Below, piece after piece: positions 1 through 11,338 of a DNA stretch of 64,000 bases. Origin of the DNA: an uncultured Flavobacterium sp. (GTDB lineage: Bacteria > Bacteroidota > Bacteroidia > Flavobacteriales > Flavobacteriaceae); NCBI GenBank assembly GCA_937773775.1, contig CALJVL010000009.1:169656-233655 (forward strand). Reading direction: 5' to 3'. The notes under the pieces were generated by a model. The model saw only the letters and a list, made by a program, of their open reading frames with translations. It was not told the origin of the DNA and made no database searches. Positions within the stretch are counted from its first letter, which is position 1, and the number at the start of each line of letters is the position of its first letter. The translations under genes and the position numbers were made by a program.

Positions 1-420
1 AAAGTACTGTTAGAACAGGTCGCGGAAACATTAGTGCCAAAGAAAAATTTTGAAATTTCTATAAGTGGTAATTTTCCGGTCATAAGAGGAGCTAAGATTT
101 TATTGTCCCAAGTTTTTAGTAATATTATCAGTAATGCCATAAAATATAATGATAAACCTATTGGAAAAGTAGAATGTATTTATGAGTCTATTACCGGTTT
201 TCACCAATTTTCTATAAAAGATAATGGAATAGGAATAGCAGAAGTGTACCATAAAAAAGTTTTTCAGGTTTTCCAAATTATTGACGCTAGGGATGAAAAT
301 GAAAGTACTGGGATTGGGTTAGCTATTGTCCTAAAAATAATTGAAGAATTGGGAGGAAGCATCAAGATCGAATCAGAAGAGAGCAAAGGGGCAACCTTTA
401 TTTTTACTATTCCAAGATAA
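1..420 (+). CDS. Sensor histidine kinase, C-terminal ATPase domain (partial, cut by window start)
   Basis: The reading frame is open from base 1, so the gene starts outside the window. What remains is a GHKL/HATPase_c domain: an N box (NIISNAIKYND), a G1 box (DNGIGI), a G2 box (STGIGLAI) and the closing GGSI...GATFIFTIP segment. It would bind ATP and phosphorylate a histidine in the missing upstream dimerisation domain. Response-regulator genes follow on the same strand after about 600 bases, so it may signal to them, but the gap means they need not be co-transcribed. The kinase type (PAS, phytochrome or other sensor) cannot be judged from this fragment. Confidence 0.9.
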   Translation, partial: KVLLEQVAETLVPKKNFEISISGNFPVIRGAKILLSQVFSNIISNAIKYNDKPIGKVECIYESITGFHQFSIKDNGIGIAEVYHKKVFQVFQIIDARDENESTGIGLAIVLKIIEELGGSIKIESEESKGATFIFTIPR

Positions 421-1019
421 ATAAAGAAGCGGAAAATATTTTTTAAGAAGAGTTCGTTTTTAGTGTCTTCAAGAGATAAATATATCAACGCTAATCGCTT
501 TTGTTTTCATATTAAATTAGCCTTTTATTTTTAAAAAAAAACAGAACAGTAATTTCATCTTTATGTTACTGTGGTCCATAGAACTACAACCAAAATCTAT
601 TTACAGTTCTACCTGATTTAGTGACTAAAAAAGGTATGGAAAAAGTTTACTGATTAATTTCAATTCACTTATCGACAGAATAAATAAAAAAATATTACTT
701 TGGATGAAAATTTGTTAAAAGTAATATTTAACTTACCTGTGAGTTTTGTTAAATAGAATCTTTTTTAAAAAATATAGCAGTAGCTAGGTTTTATAAAACA
801 ACAATGATTTCTGACGATGGTCAGGGAATTCTGGACGAATTGGAATTCAAAAATTTCCACGGTATTGTAGAGGTTAAAGTCTAAATATATTGGTGCAATA
901 TAAACTTTTGGCAGTAATATTAAAAAATTATTAGAGTAACGATTGATCGTGTTATAAGTAGCGATACTGTTTTTTTAAATTTAATGACCAAAGTAGAATC
1001 AGTATATGAAATTAAATGT
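421..1019. other. Non-coding gap after the kinase
   Basis: AT-rich sequence without a convincing gene. A 26-codon open stretch at 804-884 (+) contains DDGQG, reminiscent of a kinase ATPase loop, but is too short to call. No clear terminator follows the kinase. Confidence 0.5.
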
Positions 1020-1430
1020 ATGAAGAACAGCTTAGAATCTATTTTATTGGTAGAAGATGATGAGGTTGATGTTATGAATGTTAAACGAGCATTTTCCAAA
1101 AATAACATTAAAAACCCCCTTTTCGTTGCCGGTAACGGCGTCGAAGCTTTGTATATGTTAAATAACGTAATCGCTTCTTTGCCAAAAATCATTGTTTTGG
1201 ACATCAATATGCCAAAAATGAATGGAATTGAATTTCTTAAGTTATTAAGGAAAGATGAAAAACTTAAGAGCATATCTCTATTTGTGATGAAGACTTCAAA
1301 TGAAGAAAGCGACAAAATAAACGCTTATCATCTCAATGTTGCCGGGTACATATTAAAACCATTGTCTTTTGAAAAATTTGTTTCGTCAGTGGCCACACTT
1401 AAATACTTTTGGCAAATATGCGATATGTAA
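1020..1430 (+). CDS. CheY/Rcp1-type single-domain response regulator
   Basis: A stand-alone receiver domain of about 136 residues with no output domain. Counting from ATG 1020, the acidic pocket is E12-D13-D14 (LLVEDDEVD), the phospho-acceptor is D61 (VLDINMP), and the conserved lysine is K113 (YILKPLSFEKF). All key residues are present, so it should be phosphorylated by a kinase such as the one ending at 420. The frame is open back to an ATG at 984, but ATG 1020 starts directly before the usual beta-1 strand and is preferred. Such Rcp-like regulators accompany hybrid or phytochrome-like kinases; the output is unknown. A second, broken receiver follows after 19 bases. Confidence 0.88.
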   Translation: MKNSLESILLVEDDEVDVMNVKRAFSKNNIKNPLFVAGNGVEALYMLNNVIASLPKIIVLDINMPKMNGIEFLKLLRKDEKLKSISLFVMKTSNEESDKINAYHLNVAGYILKPLSFEKFVSSVATLKYFWQICDM

Positions 1431-1449
1431 TTGATAAGAAAAAAAATAT

Positions 1450-1737
1450 ATGATAAGCTCAAACATGCTGCTGGTAGATAATAATAAAATGGATGTTCTA
1501 AGTACTAAAGCTGCTTTTTCGACAATTGGTATAGATACTACATTGAATTATGCAGAAAGCGACATTGAAGCTTGGGCAATGCTTCAGGGAGATGATAAAA
1601 TATCACCAATTCCTAAAATTATGCTGATTGACATAAACCAGAATGGTATTGACGGGCTGTTTTTATTACAAAAAATAAGAAAAGACCCTGTTCTAAAATC
1701 AATGTTGGTATTTGTAATCACAAGAACAAATAATAAG
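1450..1737 (+). pseudogene. Second receiver-domain gene, truncated by the IS30 insertion
   Basis: About 96 codons resemble the neighbouring receiver (beta-1 LLVDNNKMD, acceptor LIDINQNGIDG, then LVFVITRTNN) and then run into the left end of the transposon, losing beta-5 and the conserved lysine. The open frame continues to 1824 only by reading through transposon sequence. The acidic pocket is also degenerate: the neighbour's E-D-D is here V-D-N, so the domain may already have been a poor phospho-acceptor before the insertion. Fragments of a receiver tail lie beyond the transposon at 2736-2980. Confidence 0.85.
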
Positions 1738-2725
1738 CTGAATTCAAGTTACAAATGCAACTTTTTGGTTAAACATATAATTTGGTGTTTCAAAATTAAA
1801 TCTTTTTCTCGGACGATTATTTAATTTTTCTTGTATTTCTATAATTCTTTCGACGGTTATTTCTTCAAAAGAGGTCGATTTGGGTATATACTGCCTTATA
1901 AGTCCATTTAGATTTTCATTTGCTCCACGTTCCCAAGGACTGTAAGGATTTGCAAAATAGAAGTCAACTTCTAATACTGTAGCGATTTCTTGATGCATTG
2001 CAAACTCTTTTCCATTGTCGGATGTTATTGTAAACAAATAGGGCTTCCAGTTCTCTAATAATTCAATTGCCGCTTGTCTAACCAATTCACTTTCTTTAGC
2101 TTTTATTTTTTTCATCCTCAGTATTCCAGTGGCTCTATCGTTTATGGTCACAATGGCACCTTTGTGATTCTTACCGATTATAGTATCGATCTCCAAGTCT
2201 CCAAAACGTTGCTTTAAATCGACAATTTTAGGTCGATCTTCAATCAATCTTCTGTTACTCAAGACACCTCTGGAGTCTTTTTTACTTCCTCTTTTTCTAT
2301 ACCTTTTCCCAGTTGTTCGTAGACTTAAATACAAATTCCCCTTTTCTTTTTTATCTTTCCAAATATGTTGATAAATAGACTCTGTTGACACACATGACAA
2401 TCCGTTTTTTGAGCAAACGCCTACTATTTGTTCTGGACTTAACTCTTGATGGAGGTATTCTTTAATCCGCTCTTTAATTTCAAGAGTTAAGTCATTTCTT
2501 TTGGTTTTGCTTTTTTGTCGTTTTTCATATTTTCGCTGAGCTAAATCAAAATCATATTTACCACTGCGTAAATCACAATTACGTTGAAGCTCTCGTGTTA
2601 AAACGGACTTGTCTTTTTTAATAACTATTGCTATTTCGCTTTTGCTGAAATTCTGCTCTAATAATACACTAATAGTATATCTTTGTTCGCTGGTTAAATG
2701 GCTCATTATTTACAACTTTGGTCAG
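1738..2725 (-). mobile_element. IS30-family insertion sequence
   Basis: A single transposase gene nearly fills the element. The ends carry short imperfect inverted repeats: AAGTTACAAAT at 1746-1756 and, on the opposite strand, AAGTTGTAAAT at 2708-2718, each 7-8 bases inside a CTGA. The transposase stop codon lies just before the left repeat. The exact ends and the target duplication could not be fixed by eye, so both boundaries are uncertain by several bases. The element sits inside a response-regulator gene. Confidence 0.75.
1744..2706 (-). CDS. IS30-family transposase
   Basis: A 320-residue DDE transposase of normal length for IS30. The N-terminus (LTSEQRYTISVLLEQN...SVLTRELQRN) is a helix-turn-helix for recognising the element ends. 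The catalytic triad is visible as D in LEIDTIIG, D in TSDNGKEF and E in PWERGANENLNG. No internal stop or frameshift is seen, so it is probably active or recently active. ATG 2706 is the natural start. Confidence 0.95.
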   Translation of the reverse strand: MSHLTSEQRYTISVLLEQNFSKSEIAIVIKKDKSVLTRELQRNCDLRSGKYDFDLAQRKYEKRQKSKTKRNDLTLEIKERIKEYLHQELSPEQIVGVCSKNGLSCVSTESIYQHIWKDKKEKGNLYLSLRTTGKRYRKRGSKKDSRGVLSNRRLIEDRPKIVDLKQRFGDLEIDTIIGKNHKGAIVTINDRATGILRMKKIKAKESELVRQAAIELLENWKPYLFTITSDNGKEFAMHQEIATVLEVDFYFANPYSPWERGANENLNGLIRQYIPKSTSFEEITVERIIEIQEKLNNRPRKRFNFETPNYMFNQKVAFVT

Positions 2726-2735
2726 GAGTAAATAA

Positions 2736-2980
2736 AGACAATTTATTCCATTCGAACGAGAGGACTTTAATGTCCTTTCTTTTGAAAAAATTATCCAATC
2801 CCTTTTCCTGAGAGTTGCATTAACTAATTGAATCTAGCTAATGAAAATAAAGAGGCTTCTTTAAATTTAAATGTCGCGGCATAGATGCGTAAGCCAAGTG
2901 ATAGCGAAAATAAAATTGAGTTTTTTTCGAAACTAAATGACTACTGGAATATCATTGAATACCCAAGTTATACGATATAA
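2736..2980 (+). pseudogene. Response-regulator tail fragments to the right of the IS
   Basis: The frame 2865-2980 reads LNLNVAA, one stop (TAG 2882), then MRKPSDSENK and FFSKLNDYWNIIEYP. This matches the end of a receiver (compare HLNVAGYILKPLSFEKF in the intact gene at 1020), including the lysine of the KP motif. A frame just before it (2736-2831) ends SLFLRVALTN, similar to the beta-4 strand LVFVITRTN of the truncated gene. These are either the displaced end of the gene broken at 1737, with further indels, or the remains of a third tandem receiver. None of it can be translated as one product. Confidence 0.65.
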
Positions 2981-3588
2981 ATGTTAATGGCTCTAAGCAA
3001 AAAAAAGGGGTAACTATAAAGCCGATATGAGTACTAGCAATAGTTCGATTTCTAAGTTCCATTTAATTTTTGGATAACAGCTGCCAAATAGCTAGGTTTT
3101 ATCTCTAGGCTCTGGCTAAATGACATAGCAAGCTGCACAGATTTATAATTACAGCTTAGAAAGGCTAAGTTTAACATACATTCCTATAAGTTCTACTGAA
3201 TAACCCTGCTTTCCTCAAGGGGATATTTAAAACACGAATAACCTGCCGTAATTTTAATTGATAATGAGGTGGTTTCTATCTCTTTTATGATAGATAGTGG
3301 AATTGTTATAAACAAACATTTTTCTTTACAATGTAATTATAATATTGTCTGCAAAAATCAATTTGCTTTCCTGTTTTTTAGCATTTTCATATTTCTATTG
3401 AACATCGGTTAAAAAGATTTATATTTGCATTTCTTGGAATTTAGATGATTTTTCCAATTCTTTTAAGTCGTTATCCCTTTTTCTGTTTTTGTTAAAGAGA
3501 ACACCTCCAATTTTTTATTGGGTAATAATCAGTTTCGGATTTTTTATATTTCCGAAATCATATATTTTAGAAATTTTTATAAAAAAGA
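2981..3588. other. Gap with no recognisable gene; upstream region of the first SulP gene
   Basis: About 600 AT-rich bases broken by stops in all frames. An inverted repeat, TTTCGGA at 3533-3539 with TCCGAAA at 3551-3557, lies 32 bases before the SulP start and may be a regulator site or a leader hairpin. No clear promoter was picked out. Confidence 0.45.
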
Positions 3589-5121
3589 ATGAAACAGTAT
3601 TTAAACTTATTTGACTTTACACAAAAAGTAAACTATAGGACAGAAATTTTAGCTGGTTTGACGGTTGCTATGACCATGATTCCAGAATCACTTTCCTTTG
3701 CTATATTAGCTGGTTTTCCCCCGCTAGTCGGACTATATGCCGCATTTATTATGGGCTTGGTCACTGCTATATTTGGAGGTAGACCAGGCATGGTATCTGG
3801 AGGTGCGGGCGCAACAGTTATCGTATTAATTGCGTTAATGCAGTCAAGTGGGCTGGAATATGTATTTGCAGCTGTGGCTTTAGCCGGAGTCTTGCAAATT
3901 TTGGTTGGCTTATTTAGGCTGGGTAAATTTATCCGTCTGGTTCCGCAACCCGTAATGTTTGGTTTTGTGAATGGATTGGCCATCATTATTTTTATGTCAC
4001 AGCTGGAACAGTTTAAAACAATGGTAAACGGCGAGAGCGTTTGGTTATCCGGAAACCCATTGTTTATTATGTTAGGACTGGTACTCTTAACCATAGCAAT
4101 TGTGTTATTTTTTCCAAAAATAACTAAAGCTGTACCAGCGTCATTAGTTGCGATTGTTGTGGTCTTTGGAGTGGTTTTAGGACTAGGTATACAAACGAAG
4201 ACAGTAGCCGATATCGCTTCTATTAGCGGTGGTTTTCCACCATTCCATATTCCGGATATTGCATTGACTTTTGAAACCTTCAAATTGATTTTTCCTTATG
4301 CCTTAATTATGGCTTCTGTTGGATTAACAGAGGGATTATTGACGTTGAACCTGGTTGATGAAATGACTGGGACTAAAGGCAAAGGAAATAGGGAATGTAT
4401 TGCTCAGGGTGGGGCTAATGTCCTAAATGGTTTTTTCTTTGGTATGGGCGGCTGTCCTATGATAGCACAAACACTGGTCAACCTTTCTGCAGGTTCTCGA
4501 GCGCGTTTGTCGGGTATCGTGGCAGCATTAACTATTTTAGTGATTATTTTATTTGGAGCGCCTATAATAGAGCAATTGCCCATCGCTGCACTTGTTGGAG
4601 TTATGGTCATGGTAGCTATTGGCACTTTTGAATGGATTAGCTTTAGGATTATTAATAAAATGCCAAAACAAGATATATTCGTAGGAATGTTGGTTGCGGT
4701 GATTACCATTTTATTGCACAATTTAGCTTTGGCTGTTCTGATAGGTGTTATTATTTCGGCTTTGGTTTTTGCTTGGGAAAGCGCCAAACGTATTCGGGCT
4801 AAAAAATATGTTGATGCTAACGGCGTAAAACATTATGAAATATATGGACCTTTATTTTTTGCATCCACTACTGCATTTGCAGAAAAATTCGATGTTTTAA
4901 ATGATCCAGATGAAGTGGTGATAGATTTCAGGGAAAGCAAAATTGCTGATATGAGCGCCATCGACGCTGTTCACAAACTTACCGAACGCTACGCTAAGGA
5001 GGGTAAAAAAATTCATTTACGCCATTTAAGTTCCGATTGTCGAAGACTGCTTCGCGATGCTGATGATGTTATTGATATTAATATAATTGAAGACCCCACT
5101 TATAAGGTTGCAGCTGATTAA
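3589..5121 (+). CDS. SulP-family anion transporter with STAS domain
   Basis: A 510-residue inner-membrane transporter. The first membrane segments carry the SulP hallmark (ILAGLTVAMTMIPESLSFAI, GFPPLVGLYAAF), followed by about ten more hydrophobic helices to residue 395, then a cytoplasmic STAS domain from about residue 410 (GPLFFAST, VVIDFRESKIADMSAIDAV). Members carry sulfate, bicarbonate or other anions by proton or sodium symport; the substrate is not evident and no sulfate-assimilation gene is adjacent. It stands alone, with its own terminator. A second, only distantly similar SulP lies at 38818 beside a carbonic anhydrase. Confidence 0.92.
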   Translation: MKQYLNLFDFTQKVNYRTEILAGLTVAMTMIPESLSFAILAGFPPLVGLYAAFIMGLVTAIFGGRPGMVSGGAGATVIVLIALMQSSGLEYVFAAVALAGVLQILVGLFRLGKFIRLVPQPVMFGFVNGLAIIIFMSQLEQFKTMVNGESVWLSGNPLFIMLGLVLLTIAIVLFFPKITKAVPASLVAIVVVFGVVLGLGIQTKTVADIASISGGFPPFHIPDIALTFETFKLIFPYALIMASVGLTEGLLTLNLVDEMTGTKGKGNRECIAQGGANVLNGFFFGMGGCPMIAQTLVNLSAGSRARLSGIVAALTILVIILFGAPIIEQLPIAALVGVMVMVAIGTFEWISFRIINKMPKQDIFVGMLVAVITILLHNLALAVLIGVIISALVFAWESAKRIRAKKYVDANGVKHYEIYGPLFFASTTAFAEKFDVLNDPDEVVIDFRESKIADMSAIDAVHKLTERYAKEGKKIHLRHLSSDCRRLLRDADDVIDINIIEDPTYKVAAD

Positions 5122-5123
5122 AT

Positions 5124-5159
5124 AAAAAAAGGACTTGAATTTTTTTAAGTCCTTTTTTT
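5124..5159 (+). terminator. Rho-independent terminator of the SulP gene
   Basis: Stem AAAGGACTT / AAGTCCTTT around an AT-rich loop, followed by a run of T, immediately after the stop codon. Confidence 0.85.
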
Positions 5160-5388
5160 GTGCGCATTATTTAACTGTAATTAAAAATAACTGAATTACT
5201 TGATTTTTAAGAGGAGGAAACTCCTTTTGTAATTAAATACATGTTTGGTTTTATCAAAGTTTTTTCGGCCAATATGTTTTTACATTTTTTTTTCATTACC
5301 AATTCAAAGGTGAATTAGTAATGAAAATGGAGGCACATACTATACACGTTTTTAAAAATGGCAATGAAAAACAGCTAGATATCTTGCT

Positions 5389-6076
5389 TTAAACAATCAT
5401 TTTCCCATTAGAATCTGTAGTCAAAAGTTCGCTCATATAATCGAAAAAGGGTCTTACTGACTGGTAGGTTGAATTTGCTTTTTCTAAAAAATCTGCTGAG
5501 AGGATTTCCTGATCGGTAAAATCGTGTCTAAAGTAAAATTGTTTGTGACGGATTAATTCAATAGCCACATGGTCTTTCGGGAATCCTCTAGGGTAGTCAA
5601 AACGCTATTGCCTTTTAGGTCACCAAAACTAGATAGGATTGACTTTTATTGCAGTAACGCATACCATTGCGTATAGTTCACCGTAATGTCCTACGAATTC
5701 TTTTTAAATCTGCTGGAGTTGGTGCAAAAAAGCCGCAGGCCAAATAGCTATTACCGGGCTTAATATTCATATAATAGCCGCCTCTTCTCTGTTTTCCGGA
5801 TCTCTTCAAATCAAAGTCAAATTTTGCGTGGTACGGCAGTTTGTCTTTGCTGAATCTAATATCGCTGTAAATACGACAGAGGCTTTTTTTAGCGGTTCTA
5901 TTCTGGAGTTGGTCGTGTTTGTTAATTTCTAAAATAAGAGTGTCGATAAACGAATGTATATTTCCCTTAGCCTCGAGATAAAATTGCTTGTTCGTTTAAA
6001 ACTAATACCTATTGTTGTTTTTAGTAATATCGCTAAGGAAATTTAATGTTGAATTGTTTATTTCTACAGTTTCCAT
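5389..6076 (-). pseudogene. DUF2461 (TIGR02453-type) protein, pseudogene
   Basis: Reading the minus strand from an ATG at 6076 gives a DUF2461 N-terminus that is broken at the normally conserved WF motif: NNNRY, stop (6002-6004), F, stop (5996-5998), TNKQFYLEAKG. It then continues through the family core (RIYSDIRFSKDKLPYHAKF, RRGGYYMNIKPGNSYLACGF, APTPADLKRIR). After a further stop and frame changes, the C-terminal part reappears (GFPKDHVAIELIRHKQFY, then SVRPFFDYMSELL) and ends at 5389. At least two stops and one frameshift make it non-functional. The decay is recent enough that most of the protein is still legible. Confidence 0.85.
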
Positions 6077-6162
6077 CTAGAATTGAATTTTATTAATTCA
6101 AATTATCGGTTTTCAATTACTTCTCTCGAAGATCTAGTTTTGACTTCTAAGGCTCAATAAAA

Positions 6163-7215
6163 TTAGTTTTTTGAAAGAATGGTGTTGATTGCTTTAATCA
6201 TATCATCCGTACTCGTGTTATTTGTGTCGACCGCTACACTATGATTACCATAAGGCTCATATTTATCAATAATAGTAACCGAAAATAAGCCAAGAGTTGG
6301 TGTTTTTGAAGCGCTTGCCAAGTGCATCATGCCGCTATCAGCTCCTACGAAGATATCCGTATTGGCAATAAAGGAAGCTATTTGTCGAATGTCTTTGCTG
6401 TAAAATGAAGGCGCTTTGAAACCTATTTGTGAAACATTTTCAACTGGCAAAAGTTCAATAATATTGTAGTTGTCGTATTCCTTTTTGAGTCTCTCATAGA
6501 GTGCGTTCCACCAAATCTCCGAATAGCACTTTTCTCCCGTTGCGAAAGTAAATAGGCAGATTGTTTTTTTATTTTTATTTATTAGTTTTTCTAACTCAAG
6601 TTTGGCCGCCGCAATTTCGGAAGGACTTAACTTAATGTCTAAGGATGGCACTAAATTCTTGTTGTTTGGGATTCCACGTTTAGCCAGGTAGCTTCTTAAT
6701 CCGTATACTGGAGATTTCGCTATGTGTTTGTGATCTGGGTATTTTAATTCAAAATCAGTCTCTTCATCTCCGTAAAATTTATAATGTGATCTTGTGAAAT
6801 TTGTAGAAAACCTACCTGATGAAGAGTTTTTTTCCACATTTATAACAAGGTCATACTGTTTTTTCTTGAGGGCTAACCAGCCTTTTATGTAGGGAAGTAG
6901 GTCGTTAAAGTGTTTTTTTGGCAATTTAATAATGCTATCAATATTTTGATAGTTTTCAAATATGATAGGAGCTATGTTGCCTTTTACAAATAAATCTATT
7001 TTACAGTTTGGAAATGTGTCAGTAACTTCTTGGACAAGTGGTGTGATTAATAATTGGTTTCCCAATCTGTGATTGGGTCGAGAAATCAGTACAGTTTTTA
7101 TGTTGTCCTTATCTATCATTTTTAGGTTTTGATTCATTGAAGAGCCACTAATTTTTTTAGCCACTCCCTGCATCAAACTCCTTCTGATTACATTTATGTT
7201 TTTTAAAATATTCAT
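6163..7215 (-). CDS. Glycosyltransferase family 9 (heptosyltransferase-like)
   Basis: A 350-residue GT-B fold enzyme. The N-terminal domain starts at about residue 40 with VLISRPNHRLGNQLLITPL, the family's acceptor-side motif. The C-terminal domain carries the donor-site signature FVGADSGMMHLASASKTPTL around residue 290. GT9 enzymes add ADP-heptose or related sugars to lipopolysaccharide core on the cytoplasmic side of the inner membrane. The exact sugar cannot be told here. It is an orphan: the neighbours are a pseudogene and katG rather than other cell-envelope genes. The first 35 residues (MNILKNINVIRRS...) precede the conserved fold and are basic. Confidence 0.88.
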   Translation of the reverse strand: MNILKNINVIRRSLMQGVAKKISGSSMNQNLKMIDKDNIKTVLISRPNHRLGNQLLITPLVQEVTDTFPNCKIDLFVKGNIAPIIFENYQNIDSIIKLPKKHFNDLLPYIKGWLALKKKQYDLVINVEKNSSSGRFSTNFTRSHYKFYGDEETDFELKYPDHKHIAKSPVYGLRSYLAKRGIPNNKNLVPSLDIKLSPSEIAAAKLELEKLINKNKKTICLFTFATGEKCYSEIWWNALYERLKKEYDNYNIIELLPVENVSQIGFKAPSFYSKDIRQIASFIANTDIFVGADSGMMHLASASKTPTLGLFSVTIIDKYEPYGNHSVAVDTNNTSTDDMIKAINTILSKN

Positions 7216-10099
<2,884 letters not shown>

Positions 10100-10158
10100 T
10101 TTCAATCGAGAACTAAGCTTAAAGGATTGCAATATGCATCTTGATGGTTATTGAATAG

Positions 10159-10194
10159 TAAAAGGTGGTCTGGGTAACAGACCACCTTTTTTTG
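10159..10194 (+). terminator. Terminator of katG
   Basis: Perfect stem AAAGGTGGTCTG / CAGACCACCTTT with a five-base loop and a T run. Confidence 0.92.
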
Positions 10195-10363
10195 TTTTTA
10201 CTAGTCTATGTCTTTATTTGGTTGTCAAAGAGTAAATTGTGATGTGTCAATATATTGTTTGTATTATTTGCAATTAGCCTATCGGCTTACCGCGTATTTA
10301 TTAATAATAAAGTGACCAGTCTATGGGATAAATTACTACATTTAGCGACTGTAATAATTGCTA

Positions 10364-10975
10364 ATGAATCATTTCGAAGAAACTAAAGGATTATTAAATA
10401 ATTCCGCTTTATTTTATGTAGTAACTACCAGTATGGATGGCAATTATTTGTATGTAAATGACAATTATGCTAACGCATTTTCATCCATACACGGCAATCT
10501 TGTTGGACAACCATATCATATTACAATGCATCCGGATGATGTCAATACTTGCATAGAAGTTGTTGGTAAATGTTTTGAAAGTCCGACTGAATTATTTCCC
10601 GCAACAATTAGGAAACATGATGGGAATAATGCTTATGTGTATACTCAGTGGGAATATAAAGCTATGTTTGATGATGAAAAGAATCCTATAGGAATATATT
10701 GCGTAGGATACAATATAACAAAGTATGTTGCTGAGGAATTAGACTTGAAAATTGCATATGAAAAGATTGAAAAAAATAGTACTGTATTGGAAAAAATTAT
10801 TTTTCAACAATCACATCTTATTCGTGCGCCACTTAGCAATATAATTGGACTTACGAGTCTTTTAGACAAAACACTATTGGATACTAATACAAGTAATATT
10901 TGTGATATGATTTTAGAAAGCTCCAACCAACTTGATGAGGTCATTAAAAGTATTATAAAGATTGCTAGAAGCTAA
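10364..10975 (+). CDS. PAS-domain protein with histidine-kinase dimerisation helix but no ATPase domain
   Basis: About 203 residues. A PAS sensor fold covers roughly residues 10-125 (LFYVVTTSMDGNYLYVND, GYNITKYVAEEL). It is followed by a coiled linker and a HisKA-like helix with an H box (QQSHLIRAPLSNIIGL), and the protein stops where an ATPase domain would begin. No decayed ATPase domain is readable downstream. It could be phosphorylated in trans, dimerise with other kinases, or be a truncated relic. The frame also offers TTG 10358; ATG 10364 is preferred. It stands alone between katG and a minus-strand gene. Confidence 0.82.
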   Translation: MNHFEETKGLLNNSALFYVVTTSMDGNYLYVNDNYANAFSSIHGNLVGQPYHITMHPDDVNTCIEVVGKCFESPTELFPATIRKHDGNNAYVYTQWEYKAMFDDEKNPIGIYCVGYNITKYVAEELDLKIAYEKIEKNSTVLEKIIFQQSHLIRAPLSNIIGLTSLLDKTLLDTNTSNICDMILESSNQLDEVIKSIIKIARS

Positions 10976-11338
10976 TTTAATCTTCGAATTAATGCTCTGT
11001 ATCCAAGGTAAAATTATTCTTAAATTACAGTGAATTCAGCAGTAGTGTTTATAAAGCCTACTTTTATATTTTGAGAGTAATGGTCAACTTTATTTTTATT
11101 TTGAAATCTTCCATTCGTAATAATAGTAAATTATAAGTAATGAAACGGAGGTTTTATTTATTGTATGTTATTGGTTTCAGATTTTCTATGTTTTTCATTG
11201 ACCCTCAAAAGATTACTTAAAATTATTACTCTTAAGCGGATTGACACTTTTTTTGGGTAGCCACTATTCTACTTTTATTATTGTCTTGGATTATTTGTTT
11301 TAATTCCTATGTGATATCTTCTCTATTAATTACAGCCT
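10976..11338. other. Gap with nothing recognisable
   Basis: AT-rich convergent intergenic sequence between the PAS protein and the minus-strand hypothetical gene. No gene and no strong terminator stem was seen. Confidence 0.5.

Noticed and set aside
804..884. Short frame with DDGQG as a kinase fragment
   Set aside because: Only 26 codons and no second ATPase motif.
920..1315. Minus-strand open frame across the first response regulator
   Set aside because: Overlaps a receiver gene with all its catalytic residues; no motif of its own.
1738..1824. Continuation of the second receiver to 1824
   Set aside because: Those codons are transposon end and antisense transposase sequence.
1725..2740. 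Target-site duplication of the IS30 element (AATAAG / AATAAAG)
   Set aside because: The similar strings are not at equal distance from the inverted repeats, so I cannot call a duplication.
2981..3588. Open stretch near 3257-3410 (+) as a small gene
   Set aside because: No start codon in a sensible place, no motif, and the surrounding sequence is full of stops.
3633..4283. 216-codon open frame opposite the SulP gene
   Set aside because: Antisense shadow; low-complexity Thr/Asn/Pro composition and no recognisable motif.
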